Shown here: positions 25,771 to 34,309 of the stretch, piece after piece
How the letters are laid out: every line of letters begins with the position of its first letter
How positions within the stretch are numbered: the stretch's first letter is position 1
NCBI RefSeq assembly: GCF_040744945.1
Contig: NZ_CP160453.1
Coordinates: 6,138,001-6,202,000, forward strand
Reading direction: 5' to 3'
Origin: Saccharothrix sp. HUAS TT1
Lineage (GTDB): Bacteria > Actinomycetota > Actinomycetes > Mycobacteriales > Pseudonocardiaceae
DNA: 64,000 nt
Notes under the pieces: generated by a model
Seen by the model: only the letters and a program-made list of their open reading frames with translations
Database searches by the model: none
Told to the model about the DNA's origin: nothing
Program-made: the position numbers and the translations under genes

Positions 25771-26828
25771 CAGTACGCGTTCCCCAGCTTGGCGGTGGCG
25801 TTGGACTCGTCGTACTGGTCGTCGGAGATGATGACGTTCTCCGGGATGGCCTTGCCGTCGGCGAAGTCCTGCAACGTCTGGAAGGCCAGCGGGCCGAACC
25901 GCGGGTTGGACTCGATCACCGCGTTGTAGGCGCCGTCGGCGACGAGCTGCACGGCGTTGCGCGTGCCGTCGACCGACACGACCTTGACGTCCTCGCCGGG
26001 GGTCTTGCCCGCGGCGCGCAGCGCGGTGACCGCGCCGATGCCCATCTCGTCGTTCTCCGCGTACACGGCGGTGATGTCCGGGTTGGACTGGATCAGCTGC
26101 TCCATCACGGTCTGGCCCTTGGAGCGGTCGAACTCGCCGGTCTGCTCGGCGACCACGGTCAGGCCCGCGGGCAGGTTGTCCTTGAAGCCCTTGGTGCGGT
26201 CGACGGTGACGTTGTTGCCCGACGAGCCGAGCAGGATCGCCACCTTGCCGGTCCCGCCGGTCGCCTTCGCCATCGCCTCGGCGGCGCGCTTGCCCTGGTC
26301 GACGAAGTCGGAGCCGATGAACGTGAGGTAGTCCTCGCAGGGCTTGGAGTTGACCTTGCGGTCGACCGTGACGACCGGGACCTGCTTGGCCTTGGCGGCG
26401 TCGAGCGCGGGCTGGAGGCCGTCGGAGTTCAGCGGTGCGACGACCAGCAGCTGCGCGCCCCGGTCCAGCAGCGACTTGATGTCGCTGATCTGCTTGTTCA
26501 GGTCGCTCTGCGCGTTGGTGACCAGCAGCTTGTCCTCGGGGACGCCGAGCTTCGCGGCCTCGTCCCGGATGGACCGGGTCTCGGCGATGCGGAACGGGTT
26601 GGCTTCCTTCTCCGACTGGGAGAACCCGATGACGGCGTCCTTGACGTCGACCCGCGGGTAGCCGGTCCGCTCCCGGGAGCACCCCGTTCCGGACGACTGG
26701 GTGGCGGCGGCCGACGCGGCGGGGCCGGCGCTGCCGCTGGGGGCGTTCTGGCCCTCGCGGGCGGTGCAGGCGGTCATCAGGAGGGTCACCGCCGCCAGGG
26801 CGGCGCCGGCGCGGACGAGCTGCGACAT
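25770..26828 (-). CDS. Sugar ABC transporter substrate-binding lipoprotein (YtfQ type)
   Basis: The 352-residue lipoprotein has lipobox LLMTAC (Cys21) and a low-complexity Ser/Ala linker. The mature fold is Peripla_BP_4 (VIGFSQSEKEANPFR, VVAPLNSDGLQPAL, AENDEMGIGAV, VVSVDGTRNAVQ). The GFSQSEKEANPFR opening is typical of YtfQ-like galactofuranose or arabinofuranose binders. ATG 26828 follows TGGAG. Promoter and operator lie at 26876-26904. With the GH43 and GH2-AbfB enzymes, an arabinofuranose or short arabino-oligosaccharide ligand is the best guess. Confidence 0.9.
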   Translation of the reverse strand: MSQLVRAGAALAAVTLLMTACTAREGQNAPSGSAGPAASAAATQSSGTGCSRERTGYPRVDVKDAVIGFSQSEKEANPFRIAETRSIRDEAAKLGVPEDKLLVTNAQSDLNKQISDIKSLLDRGAQLLVVAPLNSDGLQPALDAAKAKQVPVVTVDRKVNSKPCEDYLTFIGSDFVDQGKRAAEAMAKATGGTGKVAILLGSSGNNVTVDRTKGFKDNLPAGLTVVAEQTGEFDRSKGQTVMEQLIQSNPDITAVYAENDEMGIGAVTALRAAGKTPGEDVKVVSVDGTRNAVQLVADGAYNAVIESNPRFGPLAFQTLQDFADGKAIPENVIISDDQYDESNATAKLGNAY

Positions 26829-26875
26829 GGGGTTGCTCCATCATCCGGGTGTTCGTGACTCACGTCACGGAAAGC

Positions 26876-26904
26876 TTTTTACATCGTTGATACAACGTTG
26901 TAAA
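26876..26904 (-). promoter_or_regulatory. Importer promoter overlapping a LacI-type palindromic operator
   Basis: On the minus strand TTTACA (26904-26899) and TAAAAA (26881-26876) are 17 bases apart. The palindrome TACAACGTTGTA (26891-26902) overlaps the -35 box, and a second TTTACA-containing half-site lies at 26878-26883 on the plus strand. A central CG palindrome of this form is characteristic of LacI-family operators. In the leader, CGTGAC-TCAC-GTCACG (26854-26869) is a further inverted repeat. Confidence 0.7.
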
Positions 26905-26968
26905 GGCTTGGTCGACGGGGCTAGCATCCCGCTGGGTCGGCAGGCCCGGCACCGAATGGAGGCAGTGG

Positions 26969-27964
26969 TTGGCCACGCTGAAGGACGTCGCCGCCCTCGC
27001 GGGCGTGTCGGTGAAGACGGTGTCGAACGTGGTCAACGGCCATGCCTTCGTCAAGGCCGAGAACCGACGCCGCGTCGAGGAGGCCCTGATCGCCACCGGC
27101 TACCGGCCCAACCTCGGCGCGCGGAACCTGCGTCGCGGGCGCACCGGTTTCCTCGCCCTGGTCCTGCCCGAGCTGGGCATCCCCTACTTCGCCGAGCTGG
27201 CCGGGCTGGTGCTGCGGGCCGCCCAGGAGCACGAGTGGAACGTGCTGATCGAGCAGACGCTCGGCACCCGCCAGGGCGAGCGCGCGACCCTGGCGTCGCT
27301 GGGCGCGCACCTGATCGACGGCGCGATCGTCAGCCCGGAGGCGTTGCTGGAGGGCGACTTCGCCGCGCTCGCGCCCGGCATACCCGTGGTGATGCTCGGC
27401 GAGCACACCGTGGACCTGCCCATCGACCGGGTCGGCATCGACAACGTCCGCGCGGCCGAGGAGGCGGTGCGCCACCTGGTGGGGCTCGGGCGCACCCGGA
27501 TCGCGGCGATCGGCGCGCACCCGTACCGGGACACGGCGGCGCAACGCCTGCGCGGCTACCGGTCGGCGCTGGCCGCGGCCGGGTTGCCGGTGCGGGACGA
27601 ACTGGTGGCGACCGCCCTGAACTACCACCGCGGCGACGGCGCGACGGCCATGGCGCGGCTGCTGGCGCTGCCCGAACCGCCGGACGCGGTGTTCTGCTTC
27701 AACGACCTGCTGGCCGTCGGCGCGCTGCGGACGGCGGCCGAGCACGGGCGGCGGGTGCCGGAGGACGTGGCCGTGGTCGGGTTCGACAACAACGAGGAAG
27801 GCGCCTTCGGACGTCCGTCGCTGACCACCGTCGCGCCCGACAAGGTCGCCATCGCCGAGGCCGCCGTCGACCTGCTGCGCAAGCGGGTGGAGGACACCGC
27901 CCTGACGCCGGAGGAGGTGCGGACGCCGTTCCGGCTGGTGGTCCGGGAGAGCACCGGCGGCTGA
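26969..27964 (+). CDS. LacI-family regulator
   Basis: The 331-residue protein starts with the LacI headpiece TLKDVAALAGVSVKTVSNVV followed by the hinge (YRPNLGARNLRRG), then a sugar-binding core (VLPELGIPYFAELAGLV, FCFNDLLAVGALRTA, VVGFDNNEEGAFGRPSLTTV). The start is TTG 26969 behind GGAGG (26958-26962), since the family N-terminus begins exactly there. It is divergent from the YtfQ-type importer and probably represses the importer and the two secreted glycosidases until arabinose or a related sugar binds. Confidence 0.92.
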   Translation: MATLKDVAALAGVSVKTVSNVVNGHAFVKAENRRRVEEALIATGYRPNLGARNLRRGRTGFLALVLPELGIPYFAELAGLVLRAAQEHEWNVLIEQTLGTRQGERATLASLGAHLIDGAIVSPEALLEGDFAALAPGIPVVMLGEHTVDLPIDRVGIDNVRAAEEAVRHLVGLGRTRIAAIGAHPYRDTAAQRLRGYRSALAAAGLPVRDELVATALNYHRGDGATAMARLLALPEPPDAVFCFNDLLAVGALRTAAEHGRRVPEDVAVVGFDNNEEGAFGRPSLTTVAPDKVAIAEAAVDLLRKRVEDTALTPEEVRTPFRLVVRESTGG

Positions 27965-28169
27965 ACCGCCGCGGGCGCCGTCCTCGGCGCCGCCGCCTCG
28001 CCGTCACGTCCCACGCTGGTCGCGCACGGCGCCGGCCCCGCCGCCGCACGCGAGGACGGCGCGATTCGACCTCGGCCGACACCCGCGCCAAGATCGCTGT
28101 CGTGCCCTGTGGCGTTCCGGCTCGCCGGTGCGATCAGGGCGGTGACGTCGTGATCACGCGAGGCGGGCG

Positions 28170-31100
28170 ATGGCGAGAACGATCTTCATCAGCTACGCGT
28201 CCCCCAGCCGGGACGCGGTGCTGGTGCTGGACGCGTGGCTGCGCGACCGCGGCGTCATCACCCGGTGGTGGCGGGGGACGTCCTACCCGGACGAGTGGTC
28301 GTCCGACGAAGCCGAGGACGCCATCTCCACCGCCGACGCGTTCATCGTCATGATGTCGCCGGATTACACCGTCGAGGACAGGTGCCGGCGGGAACTGGGG
28401 TTCGCCGAGGACCACGCGGCGCGGGAGGACAGCTTCAAGATCGTCGTCCTCGTCCCGGAGGGAACCTCCCGCCGCCCGTCCTTCATCCGGTACCCGCACG
28501 TCAGGTACACCGAGCCGTTCACCTCCGGCTCGGTGCCCGACGTGCTCGGCGCGCTGGACGACGAGGCGCGGCCGGGGCTGGAACCGCGCCCGGCGCCGTT
28601 CGTCGGCCGGGCGGAGGACTTCCGGGAGCTGGAGCGGTGGTGCGAGTCGACCGACCGGCACTCGGGCGCGATGATCTTCGGCGCCCCGGGCTCCGGCAGG
28701 ACGAGGCTGGCGCGCGAGCTGTGCGCGCGGATGGCGGTGGAGGGCTGGAACGCCGGTTTCAGCACCGACCCGGGGCTGCTCCCGTCGTCGGCGGCCCGGA
28801 CCTTGGTGGTGGTCGACCACGCCGGGATCGCGCCGGTCGGCCGAGTGGTCGAGGCGCTGGGCGCGTCACCCGGCGGCCGGACGCGACTCCTGCTGCTGGC
28901 CGACGACGCCGAACCGGACGCGCTGTGGACGGAGGTGACCCGGGCCGCGCCGGGGCGGTTCGGCGAGCGCCCGCGCGCCACCCTGTCGCTCGACCAGCGG
29001 CTGATGCGGCCGGCCGAGTTGAAGGCGCTGGTCGACGGGGTGGTGCTGCCGGCAGTCGTGCTCGACCACACCCGGAACCCGCTGGACCACCTGGTCGCGG
29101 CGAGCCTGGTCGGCGCCGAGCCGCAGGTGCGCCTGGTCGCCGACGTCCGGACGTGGCGGTCGGCGTACGCCGACTTCGTCGTCCGGTCGTGGATGAGGCG
29201 GCTCAACCACGTCCCCGGCGAGCGGGACGGCGCGGCGCGGGCGCTCCTGGTCGCGACGCTGGTCGGCGTGCCGCCGAGCGGGCTGGGCGCGCTCGCCGCC
29301 GACCTCGGCTTCCCCCGGCTCGTGCCGGACGAGCTGCCGGACCGGTGGGACGTGCTGCCCGCGCCGGACGGCACAACGTTGTTGGCGCACGAAGCGGTGC
29401 TCGCCGCGAGCGTGGCGAGCGACCCGCGGGTGCTGGACGACGCGTTCCACTGGGTGCGGACCCACCCCGACCACCTGGCGGGCTTCCTGCGCCGGCTCGC
29501 CGCGGCCACCCTGGCGGACCGCGGCCTCCGACCGCTGGTCGCCCCACGGCTGGCGGACCTGGTCGAGCAGTGGCCGCTGGGCCGCGACGCCGATCGGACC
29601 GGGATGGACGACGCGCTGCTGATGTGCGTCGAGGCGGTCGCGGCCGAGGTGGGGCCGTCGGTCGCCGAGCGGTGGCGCGCGGCCGTCGACCGCGACGCCG
29701 ACACCGGGTCCGCGCTGGACTTCGTCGGCACGGGCGACCAGCGGGCCCGGGTCGACGCGCTGGACCGGGGTCCGTGGATCGACGTGCTGGTCGACCTGCT
29801 CGCGCCGTCGCCCGCCGCGGCGGCGCTGGACCGGGACGCGACCGGGCCGTCGGTGATCGCCGTGGACGGGCCGTGGGGCGCGGGCAAGACGTCGTTGATG
29901 GGCATGGTCCGGGACCGGCTGGACGCGTTGCCCGGCCCGGAGCGGCCCACCGGCCGGGCGCGGGTGCGCGACTGGTGCCGCAACCGGCGGCTGACCGTGG
30001 CGGGCGCGGTCTTCCTGCTGGGGCGCAAGGCCGATCCCGAGCCGGACGTGCCGAGCGGGCGGGCGCCGACCACTCCCGTCACCGTGTGGTTCAACCCGTG
30101 GGCGCACCAGTCCAGCGACCAGGTCTGGGCGGGTCTGGCGCGGGCGATCCTCGGCGCGGTGGGCCCGCGGCTGCACCCCGGCGCGAACGCCCGGGCCCGG
30201 TACTGGCTGCGGCGCAACGGGAGCCGGCTGGACCGGAGCCCGCTGCGCCGCTCGCTGGTGCGCAGCACCCGGTCGCCGGTGCTGCGGATCGCGTTCGCCG
30301 CGCTCTGCGTGCCGATCGCGGCGGTCCTGCTGCGGCTGGACCGGCCGTTCAGCGTCTTCGGCCTGGTCGAGGTGACGAGCGGTGCGCGGGTGGCCGGGTG
30401 GTTCGCCGTCGCGCTGGTCGCGTACGCGGTGCTGGACACCCTGTCGCGCTTCCTGTTCGGCCGGGCGGCGAACCACGCGCCCGCCGGGCTGCTGGACGGG
30501 CCGGTGCTCAGCGGCACCCTGGCGCGACCCGGGGCGGACGTGACGCTGCGCGACCCGCTGTACCACGCGCGGTCCGGTTACCTCTACCTGTTGCAGCACG
30601 ACATCCGCCGGTTGCTGGTGGACGCCGCGGACAGCGGCCTCGCGGTGGTGGTGTTCGTCGACGACCTCGACCGCTGCGGTGCCAAGGTGGCCGGCGAGGT
30701 GCTGGAGGCGATCAACCTGTTCCTGTCCGAGGCGTTCCCGGCGACGAAGTTCGTCATCGGGCTCGACATGGGCGTGGTGGCGGCGCAGGTCGACCGGGCG
30801 ATGGAGGACTTCACCGCGGAGCGGGCGCGGCGGCACTCCGACGACCCGTCGCCGGGGTGGACGTTCCTGCGCAAGCTGGTCCAGCTGCCCGTGCTGCTGC
30901 CCCGGATCGAGCGGTCCACGATGGACGGCCTGGTCAGCCGGTTCCTCGGGCCGGTCGACGCGGCCGACGTCCCCGTGGTCCGCCCGGCGTCCGCACAACC
31001 AGCCGCAGTGCCCTCGATGGCCGTCGCCGCGCCGACCACCGACCCGACACCGGACGCCGTCGTGCCGGCTCCCGGTCAGGGCGAAGGTGTGGCGCCCGAC

Positions 31101-31550
31101 CGCGAGCCGACCGATGTCGCGAAGCTCGAACGGCACCCGCGGGTCCGGCAGTGCCTCCGGCGGCGGCTGGACGCGTTGCCGGAGCTGTCCGCGCGGGAGG
31201 CGAAGCGGCTGCTGACCGTGTGGCAGTTCTACGTCCGGGTGCTGGCGCGCGCCGGCGCGCCGGTCGTCGGCGCGGACGAGGTGCGGCAGGCCGGGGCGGT
31301 GGTGCTGCTGGCCGAGATCGTGGTGCGCTGGCCCGCGCTGCTGCCGGACCTGTTCGGCTTCGTGGAGGGCGAGCAGGGGCTCGCCCGGCTGTGCGCCGCG
31401 GCCCGTGACGACGACGTCGCCTGGGCGCGGGCGACCGCGAAGGCAGGGCTCGACCGGGTGCGGGACGCCGCCGCGGCCAAGTCGTTGCGGGAGCTGCTGC
31501 TGGAGGACGACGCGCACCTGCTCGTCGCGCTCGCCCGGAGGCTGTTCTGA
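28170..31550 (+). CDS. TIR - STAND-like NTPase - KAP NTPase protein, candidate immune effector
   Basis: The protein has 1126 residues. Residues 1-130 are a TIR domain (TIFISYASPSRD, MMSPDYTVEDRCRREL) with a WxxxE motif at W43-E47, where the catalytic Glu of NAD-cleaving bacterial TIRs sits. A first P-loop, GAPGSGRT (171-178), and a VVVDH strand belong to an AAA/STAND-like module. A second P-loop, GPWGAGKT (567-574), with NPWAHQS, two inserted membrane helices (about 704-722 and 741-758), Walker B VVVFVDDLDRC (about 830) and FVIGLDMGVVAAQVD, identify a KAP NTPase. A Pro/Ala-rich insert follows near 935-985. A membrane-anchored sensor that triggers NAD+ loss, probably in phage defence, is inference. 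Two NTPase modules behind one TIR is unusual. Confidence 0.85.
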   Translation: MARTIFISYASPSRDAVLVLDAWLRDRGVITRWWRGTSYPDEWSSDEAEDAISTADAFIVMMSPDYTVEDRCRRELGFAEDHAAREDSFKIVVLVPEGTSRRPSFIRYPHVRYTEPFTSGSVPDVLGALDDEARPGLEPRPAPFVGRAEDFRELERWCESTDRHSGAMIFGAPGSGRTRLARELCARMAVEGWNAGFSTDPGLLPSSAARTLVVVDHAGIAPVGRVVEALGASPGGRTRLLLLADDAEPDALWTEVTRAAPGRFGERPRATLSLDQRLMRPAELKALVDGVVLPAVVLDHTRNPLDHLVAASLVGAEPQVRLVADVRTWRSAYADFVVRSWMRRLNHVPGERDGAARALLVATLVGVPPSGLGALAADLGFPRLVPDELPDRWDVLPAPDGTTLLAHEAVLAASVASDPRVLDDAFHWVRTHPDHLAGFLRRLAAATLADRGLRPLVAPRLADLVEQWPLGRDADRTGMDDALLMCVEAVAAEVGPSVAERWRAAVDRDADTGSALDFVGTGDQRARVDALDRGPWIDVLVDLLAPSPAAAALDRDATGPSVIAVDGPWGAGKTSLMGMVRDRLDALPGPERPTGRARVRDWCRNRRLTVAGAVFLLGRKADPEPDVPSGRAPTTPVTVWFNPWAHQSSDQVWAGLARAILGAVGPRLHPGANARARYWLRRNGSRLDRSPLRRSLVRSTRSPVLRIAFAALCVPIAAVLLRLDRPFSVFGLVEVTSGARVAGWFAVALVAYAVLDTLSRFLFGRAANHAPAGLLDGPVLSGTLARPGADVTLRDPLYHARSGYLYLLQHDIRRLLVDAADSGLAVVVFVDDLDRCGAKVAGEVLEAINLFLSEAFPATKFVIGLDMGVVAAQVDRAMEDFTAERARRHSDDPSPGWTFLRKLVQLPVLLPRIERSTMDGLVSRFLGPVDAADVPVVRPASAQPAAVPSMAVAAPTTDPTPDAVVPAPGQGEGVAPDREPTDVAKLERHPRVRQCLRRRLDALPELSAREAKRLLTVWQFYVRVLARAGAPVVGADEVRQAGAVVLLAEIVVRWPALLPDLFGFVEGEQGLARLCAAARDDDVAWARATAKAGLDRVRDAAAAKSLRELLLEDDAHLLVALARRLF

Positions 31551-31623
31551 GCGGGCCGAGGCGGGTTCGACCGCGACCGTGCGCGTAGCCGTGCGCGTGG
31601 TGGTCGCGTGACACGATGGCCCC

Positions 31624-32367
31624 GTGGCCGTTCCAACCTCCCGCTCACCCGGCGTCGAACTGCTGGACGTGACCGGGCTCCGCCTGGTCGAGGTCGACCA
31701 GCCCCCGATCCCCGCCGCGGAGCGGATCGCGATGGACCGGGCCTGGCAGCGGCAGCTCCGGGCCAACCCGGCCCTGTTCGACGGCCCGGTCGTGGTGTGC
31801 GCGGGCGTCGAGCCCGACGGGCCCGGCGCCCTGCTCATCAGCTGGGTGCGGACGACCTACCGGTTCTTCGCCCTGCGCCGGGTCCCCGGCGCCACCTCGC
31901 TCCTCCCCTCGCTGTTCGTGTGCGTCGTCCAACCCGCCGACGACGGCCGGCTGCTGGTGGGCCGGGCATCGAGGACCGGGGCCGTCCCCGGCCGGTGGCA
32001 GCTGCCCGGCGGCTCCGTCGAACCGCCCGCCGAGCGGGAACCGCTGGACCTCGCGGCACTGCGGCGGCACGCCGTCCGGGAGCTCGCCGAGGAGACCGGT
32101 GTCACCGCGACGCCGGACGACCTGTCCGGGTGCCTCGTCACGCGGGGGCGGAACGGGAACGTCGGGGTGGTGTTCGTCGCCCCGAGCAGACCCGCCGCCC
32201 ACCTGCGCGACCGCTTCGCGAGCCTGCCGGCCGACGAAGCCGCCCGGGGCCGCGAACCCGAGTTCGACCGGATCGCCCTGGTCGGCTCCGCGGCCGAGGC
32301 GGCGGACCTCGGCCCCGTCCGCGCGGACTACCTGGAACCCGTCGTCCGGCTGACAACCGCGCGGTGA
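31624..32367 (+). CDS. Nudix hydrolase domain protein
   Basis: The 247-residue protein has a Nudix box near residues 128-160: WQLPGGSVE, then LRRHAVRELAEETGV, with the REL-x-EET glutamates intact. A roughly 90-residue N-terminal extension of unknown role precedes it. Nudix enzymes cleave nucleoside diphosphate-linked compounds. The GTG start is preceded by CACGAT six bases upstream, compatible with a leaderless mRNA. It lies 73 bases after the TIR-KAP gene on the same strand; a link to nucleotide signalling or NAD-product clearance there is speculative. Confidence 0.85.
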   Translation: MAVPTSRSPGVELLDVTGLRLVEVDQPPIPAAERIAMDRAWQRQLRANPALFDGPVVVCAGVEPDGPGALLISWVRTTYRFFALRRVPGATSLLPSLFVCVVQPADDGRLLVGRASRTGAVPGRWQLPGGSVEPPAEREPLDLAALRRHAVRELAEETGVTATPDDLSGCLVTRGRNGNVGVVFVAPSRPAAHLRDRFASLPADEAARGREPEFDRIALVGSAAEAADLGPVRADYLEPVVRLTTAR

Positions 32368-32371
32368 TCCC

Positions 32372-33220
32372 CTACCCGGCCCGCCGGAGGTGCTGCTCCC
32401 GACGTCGCGCCACGCTCGACCCGGACTCGCGGCGCGCCATCCGACGCAGCACGACCGGCGCCAGCACGAGACCGAGGACCGCCCACGCGGTCAGCACGCC
32501 GGCGGTTTCCAGGTGCCGCCACGACTCGCCGACCTCCACCGCGACCGCGGCGTCCGGCAGCAGGGCCGAGCGCGTGCCGAGACCCAGCCAGTAGACCGGG
32601 AAGACCTGCGCCACCCACTGCACCCACACCGGCAGCGACGTGATCGGGTAGAAGATGCCGGAGATCGCGATCAACCCGAGGATCGGCAGCACGAGCAGCC
32701 CCTGGGCGCGCGCACTGGCGAACACCGAGCCCAGCACCGCGCCGATCGGCAGCGCCGCGACCAGGCCGAGCGCCAGCACCCACGCCAGGGTCAGCCACGC
32801 GTCCCAGGTCCCGGTCACCAGGCCGGGCACCAGGAACGCGCCGGGCACCAGGAAGATCGCCAGGTCAACGACCAGCCCGCCGGTCACGTGCACGACCTTG
32901 CCGACCAGGTAGCCGACCATCCCGTTCGGCGTCGCCTTCGCGCGCAGCAGGGTGCCGTCCTCGCGCTCGGCGGTGAGCAGCTGGCTCGTGGTGACCATCG
33001 CCATCGCGGCGTTCATGCCCAGGATGCTCGGCAGCGCCAGCGCTCCGGCGGAGAACCCGGACTGCCCGAGGGGCACGTCACGCAGGAAGAACGTGACGAC
33101 CAGCATCAGCACCGGCCAGAACGCGTGGTTCCACAGGTCCGCGCCGTTGGTCAGCGACTGCCGCAGCTCGATCAGGCCACGCCGCCAGCCCGCGCGCAAC
33201 GCGGTGGTGGTGGGGTTCAC
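32372..33220 (-). CDS. ABC-2 type transporter permease
   Basis: The 282-residue permease has about six membrane helices (FWPVLMLVVTFFLRDVPLG, MNAAMAMVTTSQLLTAERED, LVLPILGLIAISGIFYPITSLP), a typical ABC-2/daunorubicin-type exporter subunit. Its GTG overlaps the TGA of the ATPase gene. With the ATPase it forms an exporter for a drug, lipid or peptide; the substrate is unknown. It converges with the Nudix gene with only four bases between stops. Confidence 0.88.
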   Translation of the reverse strand: MNPTTTALRAGWRRGLIELRQSLTNGADLWNHAFWPVLMLVVTFFLRDVPLGQSGFSAGALALPSILGMNAAMAMVTTSQLLTAEREDGTLLRAKATPNGMVGYLVGKVVHVTGGLVVDLAIFLVPGAFLVPGLVTGTWDAWLTLAWVLALGLVAALPIGAVLGSVFASARAQGLLVLPILGLIAISGIFYPITSLPVWVQWVAQVFPVYWLGLGTRSALLPDAAVAVEVGESWRHLETAGVLTAWAVLGLVLAPVVLRRMARRESGSSVARRREQHLRRAG

Positions 33221-34113
33221 CGGGCCGCTCCTTCCGCCTCGACCCGGCGCACGAGCGACAGGTAGGTGTCCTCCAGGGAGGCCCGGCGGACCTCCAGCTC
33301 GGTGATCGCGTCGCCGTGCCGGCGGAACAGGTCGCGGACGAAGCCGGTGGAGTCCCGGACCGACCGCACGTGCCGCTGCCCGGCGTGGGTCCAGCCGACC
33401 TCGTCCTCCCCCGCGATCCGCTGCGCCAGCTCGTCTGCCGTGCCGTCGGCGACGACCCGGCCGCCGTCGAGGATGACGATCCGGTCGGCGAGCTTCCCGG
33501 CCTCGTCCAGGTCGTGCGTGGTGAGCAGGACCGTGGTCCCGTCCCGCTCGGCGAGCCGGCGCACGAGGTCGTGGAACTCGCGCCGGGCGACCGGGTCGAA
33601 CCCGGTGGTCGGCTCGTCCAGGAACAGCAGCTCGGGCCGGCCGACGATGCCGACGGCGACGTCCAGCCTGCGCCGCTGCCCACCGGACAGCGCCCTGAGC
33701 TTGCGGTCCGCCTGCCCGGTCAGGCCCACGGCGGCCACCAGGTCGTCCGGGTCCCACGGCCGCGGGACCTGCTCGGTGGCGTAGCACGTGTAGTAGGAGC
33801 CCAGGTGCGCCAGCAGCTCCCGGACCCGCCACTTGCCGTGGTCCCGCCAGGACTGCAGGACGACGCCGACGCGGGCGCGCCACCGCTCGTCGGCGTGCGC
33901 CGGGTCGGCGCCGAGCACCGACACCCGGCCCGCCGACCGCAGCCGGAACCCCTCCAGCACCTCGATGGTCGTGGTCTTGCCCGCGCCGTTCGGGCCGAGC
34001 AGGGCCAGGACCTCGCCCCGGCGGGCGTGGAACGTGACGTCGTGCAGGACGTCGACCGCGCCGTAGCGCATGCGCAGGCCCTCGACGTCGAGCACGACTT
34101 GCTCGCTCGTCAT
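33217..34113 (-). CDS. ABC-2 exporter ATP-binding protein
   Basis: The 298-residue single-domain ATPase has Walker A GPNGAGKTTT, Q-loop VVLQSW, signature LSGGQRRRL, Walker B LLFLDEPTTG and switch His in LLTTHDLDEA. A C-terminal extension (about residues 220-298) is of the kind seen in DrrA/CcmA-like drug exporters. It is the first gene of a two-gene exporter operon and is divergent from the HTH regulator at 34310, which probably controls it. Confidence 0.92.
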   Translation of the reverse strand: MTSEQVVLDVEGLRMRYGAVDVLHDVTFHARRGEVLALLGPNGAGKTTTIEVLEGFRLRSAGRVSVLGADPAHADERWRARVGVVLQSWRDHGKWRVRELLAHLGSYYTCYATEQVPRPWDPDDLVAAVGLTGQADRKLRALSGGQRRRLDVAVGIVGRPELLFLDEPTTGFDPVARREFHDLVRRLAERDGTTVLLTTHDLDEAGKLADRIVILDGGRVVADGTADELAQRIAGEDEVGWTHAGQRHVRSVRDSTGFVRDLFRRHGDAITELEVRRASLEDTYLSLVRRVEAEGAAR

Positions 34114-34253
34114 CGCTCCCCTTCCTCGATCTGATCTTCAGGAGGGGCGAAAGCTACGTTGCGTTTCGCGGACCATCAACCGATTCCACTCCCACGAATG
34201 GCATTCCAGCTGGCAAAACGCTTCACATCGTTGCAATGGTCCTGCCGCTGAAA

Positions 34254-34278
34254 GCAATGATCCCGCCGTCTTCATTGC
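34254..34278. promoter_or_regulatory. Putative operator between ABC exporter and HTH regulator
   Basis: GCAATGA (34254-34260) and TCATTGC (34272-34278) form a perfect 7-bp inverted repeat across 11 bases. A third GCAATG copy lies at 34232-34237. A separate GCGAAA...TTTCGC repeat (34147-34152 with 34164-34169) flanks the exporter side. The gap is AT-richer than its neighbours, as expected for a divergent promoter region. Confidence 0.5.
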
Positions 34279-34309
34279 ACTGTGCTGCCGGTGAACGCAC
34301 ACTGGCCGG

